Assembly: GCA_000708835.1 (NCBI GenBank)
Contig: DF237112.1
Span: 62,001-126,000 of the forward strand
Length of the DNA: 64,000 nt
Origin: Klebsormidium nitens
Lineage: Eukaryota; Streptophyta; Klebsormidiophyceae; Klebsormidiales; Klebsormidiaceae
Direction: 5' to 3'
The notes below the pieces were generated by a model, which had not been told where the DNA came from, searched no databases, and saw only the letters and a list, made by a program, of their open reading frames with translations. Below are positions 51,138-60,959 of this stretch, one piece after another (within the stretch, counting starts at the first letter, position 1; every line of letters begins with the position of its first letter). Both the position numbers and the translations under genes were made by a program.

Positions 51138-51930
51138 TCAGACTGCGAGGCCTTGGCCACACTTGCAGCTGACCCAGTTCTCCTGTAGTAACGATGAGGC
51201 TGACCTTTGCTTGCCCCTGAGCTCCTTCAGAAGGGCTCGTGCATCTTCGGACAGCTCCACCGCCCCTGATCTGGCCGTGATCTGAACCATCTTTGCCAGC
51301 TGATACAAGTCCGACTCTGCGACATACCTGCCGCCGACCAATGTCTCGTCTTCCCAGGCATCGTAGTGTACAGCAGGGAGAGAGGCACCGGCGGGGGCGG
51401 CCGACTCGAGATCGATCAAGATATACCTGGCTAACGAGTTGGACGCATCCAGACACGAGATGACGTTGGGCTGTTGGATGTCCCGATGGCATATGTTCGC
51501 CGTATGCAGCTTGTCCAGCCCGTGCAACAGGTCGTGAACGAGCCGCCGCACATCCTGCACGAGATCGAAAGAAACTCCGTTTGAAAGTGCTCCTTGCGCG
51601 CTCTGGAAAGTAGGAGCTTTGCAATGAGCTCCAGATCCACACGCGGCCAAAGCACATGGGACTTGCGTTGGGTACGAGTTTCGATAGGTACTGTGTCAAG
51701 AATGATGTTCCACGTCGGCAGTGTGCTCATGGATAGCACTGGACGGATCCGGTGATCAAACGGAATCGCCAACGGTTGCCGATGAGCCTCTGATAGTCGA
51801 AGCTGCCAACAACTGAGCGACTCGAGGAGGACCCACGTCAAGTGCGCACCCTGATCCAGCGAGGCCTTCCTTGTCAACATGTCGAAGGGTGTGACTTTTG
51901 CAGTCGGCAAGGCCAAACATCCCTCTTACT
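51138..51930 (-). pseudogene. Atypical protein-kinase-like region with a frameshift
   Basis: The downstream frame (51650-51138) has a catalytic loop CHRDIQQPNV, then YILIDLESA where DFG is usual, then ESDLYQLAKMV, followed by a C-terminal lobe. The upstream frame (to about 51930) holds QGAHLTWVLLESLSCW and RVDLELIAKLLLSRA. The two join by a single-base shift near 51592-51604, within GAGCGCGCAAGG. The catalytic Asp and Asn are kept, Lys of HRDxK is Gln, and no clear glycine loop is seen. The layout recalls the kinases linked to Crinkler-type and fungal FunK1-type proteins; this placement is tentative. It could be the 3' end of the neighbouring gene at 52.5-56.4 kb. Confidence 0.6.
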
Positions 51931-52199
51931 GAGTTCCTGCGCTCGCCAAGAAGCTAAAAAAAGGAGAACAGAGGCACGGCCGATACTCAAGTGATCTCCG
52001 GGCTAAGCCTACTTTACCAGCACCAATTCTGCAGAGTTTCAACAAGGAAAAAGTAGTGACCGTTGATAAGTAGCTCCCTCGCTGTAGGACCAATGAAAAG
52101 TCACCAGCAGGTGTTTACCGCTTTCCATGTGCTAGCGTCATCAAGGTTCACCATAAGCTACCAATCAACACCAGATAAGACTGATGAGAAATTGAAAAA

Positions 52200-52453
52200 A
52201 GACGAAGAGACGGCAAAAAGCATTGCAGACTCTCACCTCTTCACTCTTGACCACCGCCGGGCAACCAAGTGGCTTCCCTTCTACCAGGTACACGTCCCTG
52301 TGCACTACTGGCCCCTGCGCGGCCTGTACGAGGAACCGGGTCGTTTTCGCCACCTGGTACGCCGCTTTCACGTGCTCCGCACTGGTCCCCGCCGTCTCAA
52401 AGAAGCTAGCCGCCCCGCGGATCGTTTTCTTTACGCTGCAGAACAGTGGCGGA
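52200..52453 (-). other. Candidate exon between the kinase-like region and the 52.5-kb gene
   Basis: On the minus strand an acceptor CTGCAG near 52436 precedes an open frame with VKAAYQVAKTTRFLVQAAQG and ends KSEE before GTGAGAG at about 52206. Joining KSEE to the kinase-like frame at about 51930 through an AG keeps that frame. Joining it upstream to the exon at 52617-52512 is not in phase by the sites I found. It shows that the kinase-like region had at least one further 5' exon. Confidence 0.45.
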
Positions 52454-52511
52454 AATACTTGTATTGATTTGCCGAATGACGCACTGCTTAAGGACTTCGA
52501 ACGCCTTGTAC

Positions 52512-55500
52512 TTAACCCCTGAGGCGAGCCCTGATCGGAACCTTTTGAGTCACTGAAAGTTTGACGAAAACGGCGGAGCCCACAACGTCCGCAAGCTCGA
52601 GTTTCTCATAGACGATCCTAGAGGAAGCGAACAGATTGGTCAGCAAAGTGAGACTTTCTCGGTGATTTCCCCGACGACTCCCACCATGCCGTACAGCTTG
52701 GGCGCCTCCGGCTGAGCGTTCACGGACGCGCCCACGATACCCGCCTGCTCTAGTTTTCTCGTGAACAATCCTGGGGGCGAAACGGACAGACGGATGGATT
52801 AAGTAAACGTTACTTCGTGGTCTCCTCGGGACTGCGACCATGCCGTACAGCTTGGGCGCCTCCGGCTGAACGTTCACGGACGCGCCCACAGTTCCCGCCT
52901 GCTCCAGTTCCTTGCAAGCTCGCAATCCTGGGACGAAACGAAAGGACTGGTCAGCAAAGGGAGCGTTACTTGGAAATCTCCCCGACGACTCCCACCATGC
53001 AGTACAGCTTGAGCGCCTCCAAAATCTGAAAGGAACTCTAGACTTTCAGCAATAAACTCTCACTCAGTTCCTCTGCCAGGGATTGCCTTTGCTTCGATCG
53101 TCGAGCCTGTCGCATTTTACAGGTGCAGCTGTCGCGTTTTTACTGGTGCGATTGTCAAAAAGGGTGTCGCAAACAGACACAATACTCGGCAGACGGGTGC
53201 AACCGAGACTTCCACCAGAGGAAAGCATGTAAGAAGCCACCGGCGACAGTCAGTGCAAGAATCGTAACAAAGCCACGATCTCACTTTAGGACGAACGGGC
53301 ATGACAAAGTTCAATGCAGCTTCTATCGCAGGCACTGAGGTCCTACTCAGAAACTCAGGAGCTTGTCCGCATGGCGCAATCCCCAAAAGCGCTTCGTACA
53401 TTAACCTTAAGCTGAGGCAAATGCGAAAGCCAGTCCGTGCAGATCCTGCTTTTTTGCCGTTAAGAGAGTACGGCAGCCGTGGCATTCCTCAAAGAGTCTC
53501 ACGTGAAAGCATATCGACAGACTGCTTGATCAAGCCCTGACGAGGCTGACCATACCCGTCATCTGCAATCTTGTGCCGAGAAGTCCTAAGGTCGTTCGAC
53601 TTAGGATTGGACGCAGAACTTCTCTGACCCTGCGTCAATCAAGCCTCCACCAGAAAAGCATAGCAGGACGACCAACCTATAGAAGCCAGCTTCCACGACC
53701 GCTCCGCTCGGCCGCTTCACCTTCTCGAATAGTGCCAACCCCCCTGGTTCAGGGAGCGTCTCCTTCATTTTCAAGAGGAGCCTGTAGAGATTGGTCACCA
53801 CGTGCAGAACCTTGGCCCGGCCCTCAGGCGTGTTGTAGTGGATGACACCGGTGATCGCATCCAACTGCAAAAGCAGCAGCACCAACACGATCAGGGACGA
53901 TGAAATCAAGTTTTAGATTGTCTCCACAGGGCAGGCCCCTCCTCTTCAGATACCAGGTCAAAGCCCTGGAGAAGCCTTGTTGCAGATAGCAACCTGCATC
54001 TGGAGTCCGACACCCTCTTCTGAATGCATGCAGGGCTCACTTCTAATACCTTTGCTGCGAAGGTGGACTAGTGAAACAGGCAACACTTACACGACAGTAA
54101 AGACACTCTGAAAAAGCAACGACAAACAATAGCACCCGACATCCCCAGCCAGCAGAATCGAAAATAGAAGCTTGAATGATGCTCATCTGAAACAGCTGTT
54201 ATACGTGACAACGTCTGCCTGACTCGACTTCTTGATTTGTTTTTTGTTCAAGCACTCTCTTATTCACTCTGAAATGTCGGCTTGTGATTGCTCAGGCTTA
54301 TGTTGAAAGTACCATCCGCCAGTGTCTTCCCTTCAAATGTTTGAACATTGAAGCTTAGACCAAACTTCAGACCAACCCGTCCTATCCCTGCGCATTGCTG
54401 GTATACCAGAGATGGATGCTACCAGAAATGCACAGCGAAATGAGAGGTAGAAAGGACCCTGCTTTCCCCATCCCCCTCAAAATGATTTCTGCTTGTTCAG
54501 CATGTCCAGAACCCTCGAGTTCAACCTTCTTTGAGCTCCGTGACAGAAGCATTCATTCTTTACGAGAGGTCACCAGCCAGGAACAGAAAAACCAATGCTG
54601 TGGGTGTTGGTCTACGTAGCTCACCTGTAGAGAGTAGAATTGAACTTGCTTCCCAGACGCAGTGTAACAGATTATGTACGGCAGGACGCCGTAGTGTAGC
54701 TTGCTAAAGGGCTCTCGAAACTTCGCCTTGAGATCTGCTAGCGCTTCCTGCAGTGTGCCATCCTCCGGTTTCTCTTCTCCAGCTAGGAGAAGAGCGTATT
54801 TCGCCACGGCAGTCCCATCAGGGCGCGTATTGGCGATGTGAGGGATACTGAACGTCTCTTTTGTCTGTACGTTTTTGTTGTACTCTAGGCCAAGCTTCAG
54901 CGCATCTTCGATCTTCTCGCTGATTTGAGCCAGCGGATCGAAGAGCATCTTGGTGATTCCATATGCTGTGAGCTCCTCCTCCTCCTCCGCCCTGTGATTC
55001 CATATGATGTGGATGCTCTCAACGATTCGGCTGACGTAGGTTGTCACGATATTGGCTTGCAACACAAGAGACCGAAGACTCAGCAACGGTGTACATCATG
55101 TACAACAAATCTGTGCAGCACCTCAGCTTTTTGAAGGACTTACTTATGAAGCGTTCCAATGCTTGTTCAATCAGGAGCCTGAGAGTCCTCTCAACATGGC
55201 CTCTGATGATGCTACACGGAGGGGACTTGCATCCAAATGACAGAGAACTTATGCCAGCAGGGGCTCATGCAACCCACTGGAATGGCCTTCAGAATACGGC
55301 CATCAGAGAACAGGCTTCAAATGCTTGAAATCAGAACCTAAAAGTAGGAGTTGTCTTTCTAAGTAAAGCGGGTGCTGCAAATACTGAAGATTCCGATGAT
55401 TTTGACCGCCTATTTTTTGTTTCCAAGCACAGAAAACACGTGAAAGACAATAATTGCACTGATCCTGATGCCAGGAACACAAAACTCGCGATTCGCCCCT

Positions 55501-56391
55501 TGTTCAGTCGGATGCAGCTGGCCACTTCTAAATTCTAGTCCAAGACATTGACTGACGTGTTGAGTCAATGGCGACATCCAGGACAGGCGCACACTTCCCT
55601 CCCACCAACCTTTTGAAAATTAACGCCAAACTGTAGCAACCTTCCAGACTACACAGCAACCCATTGGATTCGCACTACTCACGTCTTCTTGCTCCAAGCA
55701 AACTCGAACCACCTCGTTTGCATTTTCCACCAGGCTCAGCTTGTCATAAACCCGCTGAGTCACCGGAATCCGCTGGCTGACATTGCTCAGGAAGTCGCGA
55801 AGTCCCTCGACAGGTGGCAGAGACAACGGTATCTCCACAATCAGCTCCTTCAGAATGCTTGCAGACTTGTCCGGCTCCACTGAAGGCAGCAAAAGAAGAT
55901 ATGTTAGGCAACTGCCAGTTCCTGACTCTACAAGCCTAGACTGAGACACAAGTTGACGAGCTGACAAGCGCGCCACCAACATCGGACTAGAACGAAGTAT
56001 GTGAGCCTGCTGGCATCGGAGCAACAGCAGCACAGCCTTGCCAAGACAAGCATGGCGCATCTCAAAAGTCTCAAAGCACAGGAACAGCATATGATATGAG
56101 ATGGACAAGCCCTTCTGGCACTTTCAAGCAGAACTCACCCTTCCGCTTCTTTGCCTCCTTATAGCCCTCTGCCAGCATCTTTTTGTAGCCCTCAATAAGC
56201 TGCAAGATATTCGCTGGCACTGGGTAGGGATCATCTCTGAGTGTCTCCAGATGGAGATCCTCGCAAGCCTTGGGGGTTACACAGAGGTTTTTCACCAAAA
56301 TCTCCACATCCTCCTCTTCCATTACCTGAGCTGTCAACCCTAAAACCTCCTCAAGCGAATCTCTCACAGCCTGAAGCTTCTCTGGCGTCAT
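52512..56391 (-). CDS. Uncharacterised protein, five exons
   Basis: Model: 56391-56139, 55879-55683, about 55017-54625, 53864-53677 and 52617-52512; phases agree and give about 378 residues. It starts MTPEKLQAVRDSLEEVLGL, is acidic and helical in its first 150 residues, then has ITKMLFDPLAQISEKIED, REPFSKLHYGVLPYIICY and TGVIHYNTPEGRAKVL. I do not recognise a named domain. The general pattern resembles the N-terminal parts of Crinkler-like kinases in algae and fungi, which with the downstream kinase-like region suggests one longer gene, but the last exon here ends in a stop. The third exon's acceptor is the weakest point. The intron before the last exon is filled with decayed copies of exon sequence. 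Confidence 0.6.
52567..53030 (-). repeat. Tandem decayed exon copies in the last intron of the 52-56 kb gene
   Basis: Units with acceptors at about 52618, 52772 and 52930 (minus strand CTCTAGGATC, CCCAGGATTG, CCCAGGATTG) carry related exon-like starts. The functional one reads RIVYEKLELADVVG. The next reads RIVHEK and, apart from one extra A, would continue as LEQAGIVGASVN. The third keeps ELEQAGTVGASVN in another frame. Three blocks share GCCCAAGCTGTACGGCATGG or a close variant (52687, 52840, 52993). Period is about 150 bp. Only the unit nearest the stop codon is intact. Confidence 0.88.
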
Positions 56392-57424
56392 TTTGCGTGC
56401 TGACGGAGAGACTGACCCAGGATTGCTATGGCGCCAACAGCGCACCTTTCAACTTCAAAATCGCCTCCGAGTTCTTCCGTTGATGTACAACACTTCGAGT
56501 CAAATGCGCGCGGCGGGCTGGTGTTCGAGCTCCGTCTTCTTTTGACGGACGGCCTTTACAAAACTTGCAAAGGCGGCGTTTGACGGGACCTAAACGCCTT
56601 GATGTGATGTGCTTCATTGCTTGTACTTTCGTACAATCCATTGAAGAGACTCGGCGAATCCTTGCTTTGTGAAGTTGTGATGGCTTCTACGTGCGTGCCG
56701 AATGATGATATCTACCGGTATTGCAAGTGTCCTTGTTATCACGAAACCCTATGCCAATGGGCACTGGGCAGTCCATGCAAAGCCTGAGCCGAATCTTGCA
56801 ATGCGTCGATCATGCTTTGACAACTTAATACCAAAAACGGCAGCACATAATAATGTACACATTTTGGGCAGGGAGTACCGGCCTCGGTGCACACTGCACG
56901 GTCACCGTGCACCGTGCTGCGCTAGCTTCGCGATAGCCCGGCCGCCTTCGGACGCGGCCGCAAAAACATGATTAACGCGATGACGCCGAAGGTGGCGGCC
57001 GCCTTGAGGGCCCACACGGCCGCAGGGTTCCGGCGTTTTGTAACCCCAAGCGAACGCGGGCGCTAAGAAAACCTAACCCCTGCGGCCGCGGCAGCCGCCC
57101 CCGGCAAATTCCTGGCAGCGCCGAGCATATATGCAATTAACTGCTTTGTTCAATAATCATTACCGGCGTCGCTGGCGCGCTGCAATCCAGAAATTCTCTT
57201 ACGCGGTCATAGGGCCAGAGGAGGCAAATCCTGTTAAAGAGGGCGTCTGCGGATGCATCCGAATGACGTCATATGGCGACTGCACGGGTTGGCCCTCGGC
57301 GCTTCTGTCGCCAAAAACTCAAAGTGGCGGTAGCATTCCCCGTGCCTGATTTTCTGCTTGGGCGTGACCGGTGCTGACGTTTTGGGCCGCCCCGGTACGA
57401 CGCCCACTTTAAGGCGCAAGAGAT
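56392..57424. other. Divergent upstream region with GC-rich block
   Basis: Between the minus-strand gene starting at 56391 and the plus-strand BTB-like copy. A GC-rich block at about 56931-57105 contains CGGCCGCC, ACGCGGCCGC and TGCGGCCGCGGCAGCCGCCC. No exon recognised. Confidence 0.45.
56931..57105. promoter_or_regulatory. GC-rich upstream block, 52-56 kb gene
   Basis: Several CGGCCGC words over 170 bp, 540-710 bp upstream of the minus-strand start at 56391 and also just ahead of the BTB-like copy on the other strand. A regulatory role is inference. Confidence 0.4.
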
Positions 57425-57710
57425 CAGCTTTAATTTTAACACAACGGACAAGAGCTTAGCCCGCTTATATTTCTGAATCTGGTCAAAGGAACGCCACAGA
57501 TGGAGCAATGGAGGCTCCTCAGACAGCCCTGACTCGGGAGGCTCAAGGACGCTTGCTATTCATCCGGATTCATCCCAAGAAGCTGACCGTGAGCCCTTTC
57601 TTTGCGGCACTTCTGCATTGCGCTGGGCTTCCAACGGCCTCCTTGCAAACGGTCCAAATGCAATGAAGGTGTTTGATCGAGCTGGGGTGCGAGGATCCGG
57701 AGGTTTTCTT
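57425..57710 (+). pseudogene. Relic of a BTB-like gene 5' end
   Basis: This stretch is close at the DNA level to 48880-49140, sharing AAGCTGACCGTGAGCCCTTT and GGGCTTCCAACGGCCTCC, but has indels and lost its start codon. It lies in front of a second, intact but more diverged version of the same segment (about 57,940-58,170). It is therefore a leftover 5' fragment of a separate copy. Confidence 0.85.
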
Positions 57711-59719
57711 ACATATACACAAGTTGAAGCTCGTGTTCAGAATGCAGCAAAAATGCTCGGGCTGCTGACGACGTCAAGGTGGGAGTGTTTCAAGGGTCGC
57801 CTGGCAAGGTGTACAAAAGTACTTTGGTCGAGCCGAAGCTCCCAATCTGGATGTCAAAGCTCAAATCTCAAAGAAGCACAAACCAGATCTGTGCCAGAAA
57901 GCAGCACAATCATCGCAAGTGTAGCTGACGGTGCTGGCCCGCTCCTGCTGCTGCACTTGGCAAGCCTTCCGACGTCCTCTTCTAACGCCAGACTCCTTGC
58001 TTTGCCAGACAATGATCTGATAACAGCAAGTCCATTCTTTGCGGCAATGCTTCTCCGGTGGAGATCAGACATTCTAGGTGATCCACAGTCTCCTGTTGCA
58101 GAGCCATACTCTCTCCTGTGTGAGGACCCGCAGGCTGCCTCTCTGGCTATCCTGTTCATCATAGCTTGCGGCGTTTCCAAAGAAGAGCTGCTAAGCCTTC
58201 CTTTCAATCTGCGCAGCGTAGGCGAAGCCCTCTCCGTGCTGACGGTATGCAGATACTTCCTGTGCGATAGGCGGGTAATCAATTTCCTCGAGACCTTTTT
58301 GGACGCTTCTGAATGGAACTCGGAAGATCAAAAGAAGATTCTCGCAACCTACCAAGACTTGGGGCTGTACTTACCGCACGAAACGAGAGAGAGACTAGGA
58401 ATTCTAGACCTTGAATGGCCTTGGTGCGAGAGGTACCGTCAGTGGCCTGACAGGGCGGAGTGCTTGATAAAGAGCGTTTTGGCGGCTGCTCTTCACCTGA
58501 AAAGCGGACCGATCTTCCGCAAAATCGTTCTTCCCGAGAGCGAGATGGACAGCTCTGAGAGGCCACGTCTGATTGTAGAAGAACTGGCAAGCTCAGGCTG
58601 GCTAGGCTTGAAAGTTGAGATCCTCCATAGCATTGTGGAAGCTCAGATGCATAGGCTTGTCGGGTTCGAAAAGTCAAGGAGCCTTTTAGCTGATTTGAGC
58701 GTGAAATGTCTCCGAAAGCAAGCGAATGCTGCAAGAGTAGAAAGCAGTCTCCATCTCTTCATCCGTCACCTCTCTTGCGTAGGCTGGCTGTCGTTTTTGT
58801 GCTTAAGGAGCGGAATAGCGCTTGAGGAGGTTAAAGCCGAATGGTTATCTTCAGAAGCAGACAGCTTTGTGAGGAAGCAACGGAGAAGATACTGAAGCAC
58901 ACACCGGCAAACAGTCCGTTGAGCGCAATGCTTTATCATGCACTCTTCCAGCCTCTTCGAAAGCTGTTCGACGTTGCTACCAGGAAAAAATCACAGCCCG
59001 CTCTCTTCGATGAGCTGAGCAGAAAGGAGCTGATTAGAATTTGGCTGCCAGTCCTGCTGAGGCTCGAAGAAGGGGAGCTTCTGTCCCCGTCTAGGAGACA
59101 ATGGAGGTCTGTCCCTGATATTCATTTCACGCCACCAGACGACAACAAAGGTACTGACTATTGGAGAATCTTGCACTGGACCTCCAATTGGAGGTGGCAC
59201 CCGTGGCAATCCGCAACAAGAAGTCGCCTTTTGGAAATTAGAGCGGCCAAAGAGGCTAGGGAAAGAGAGGCGTTGGCGCAGATGCTCTACCAGGAAGCGT
59301 CTGAGAACATTCAGACGTACGGCGCCGCAAAAGTCACGAAGTTCTGGTCGGAAGTCCCTAATTTTGAGGCCCCGTCTCTAGATCAGCCGCTCCTCCCCCT
59401 GTTTTTGGAGACGTCGGCATTGATTCTAGGAGCTGTAGCGGATCCGAACAATCTGATCCTGTGGGACGTCCGCTGCCCGTTCCTGACAAATGTCCTTCCA
59501 GTTCTGGTGGATGCGGACGTCAACCGGACGCTCACAACGGAGACGGTGGAAGATTTCCGGACGTCGTTTAGCGCGCTAACAATGGACCGGCAAGAGCAGG
59601 TGGCGCGGAAATGGGCGAAGACGCTCCCCCTCACGAGGCCCGTGGGTAGACGCGGGCTACTCCTGGACAGAGTGCTCATTGACTGGTGTGTTAGGAACGG
59701 AAACGCCGTCAGTCAGTAA
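57618..59719 (+). CDS. BTB/POZ-like protein, long paralogue with one frame break
   Basis: Two long frames: 57618-58895 (425 codons open; the true start is probably an ATG at 57751 or later) and 58841-59719 (292 codons). The BTB-like part has LLLLHLASLP, ITASPFFAAMLLRW, CEDPQAASLAI, VSKEELLSLP and ALSVLTVCRYFLCDRRVINF. Family sequence continues through WLSFLCLRSGIALEEVKAEW and, in the second frame, EEATEKILKHTPANSPLS, with RTSFSALTMDRQEQVARKW and LTRPVGRRGLLLDRVLIDW at the end. The shift falls at about 58860-58890; no intron fits, so it is a one-base indel or a sequence error. Not interrupted by normal introns, unlike most genes here. Function unknown beyond a possible protein-protein interaction role. 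Confidence 0.65.
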
Positions 59720-60959
59720 GCATGAGGTACTGATTGGCCCCTCAGAAAAGACTAAGAGGAAGTGACTTTCTGAGGACTCGGAGTGCATGACTGTCTACCC
59801 AAGCCTAATGCATCCAATCACGTACTAGAAGCTTAATTTGTCTAAGGGCAAGTTGAATTGCAATATACGTTCGTGTTCTCTTGCTTAAGCCGCGCGGGCC
59901 TTTGATTGCTTTGCGCAAGCTTTATTTTGTGCGCATGATACATATTAGATTGGCATCATAAGCTAAGCCGCATGCACTAGGTTAGCTGCATGCTGATATC
60001 TCGATTCTGCAGTACGCCGCCGGTATGCCATGATGTCACTGCTAATTGACTTAGGTTGCGCGTCGACCGAAAACCTCCGAGGTCATCCCAGGTTTCTGAG
60101 CCAATCAGAGGCCTGCTTTTCATAAATATGGGTTTGTAAGAGGTTTGCAACACTGAGGTGATTGTGTCGCCTATAAGTATCAAATGAGCATCTTTTCTGC
60201 TCAGAGAAGCCTTGCCGGCAATTGCCACCACTCATGGCCATTGCCCATGTGCTTTGGATAGAGCATTTTGGTGCAGAATTGGATTATATAGGGCGCACAG
60301 ATGTGGAGGGTTTGCTGCAAACCACTACCGAAACCAGGGTTTCCTGAACCACGTGGTCTGACAAGATCAAAGTGGGGGGTGTAGATTTTCGGTCGACGCG
60401 CAACCTTAAGTATACCAGGCTCATATAGCCTCCGCGACGGGCCGGCCCGGAGTAGGTAAGTTACAAATAGTAACCGGAATCGAGTGCCGGGCCCGGCCAA
60501 TGCATGATTACTTGCAATCCCACATGTGCATTCAGCGCAAATGGCCATCATTCGATGATTCCTTGAGATAGTCACTGTTCGCTGATATAGGGCATGCCGC
60601 AGTGCGGCATCTATTCCACTATACACTAGAATGATCAATTGGCCGGGCGAGAAGTGATTGCGCAATCATGCATCCGCATATTGCAAAACTCATACTGCTG
60701 GCAGCCAGCCTGAAATGATGCTGCATCTCAGCATGACCGTTATTGACTCCAAACTACAGTACCCCGCTTCCGAAATTCGAATGCAGCGGATTTACCGACT
60801 ATGAAGACCGGCCTAGTCGTGACTCAATGCTCCGAATTTCTACTGCAAATTGTAGACTTCCAACCAATCTAAACCTGCGTCCAGATTATATCTATCCAAT
60901 GATCTCGAAACGAGGAGAAAGGACCACGTATATGTAGCTAAACAGCGTGCGCGTAACTC
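59720..60959. other. Intergenic, convergent 3' ends
   Basis: Lies between the BTB-like stop and the SET gene stop on the other strand. Nothing recognisable on either strand. Confidence 0.4.
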
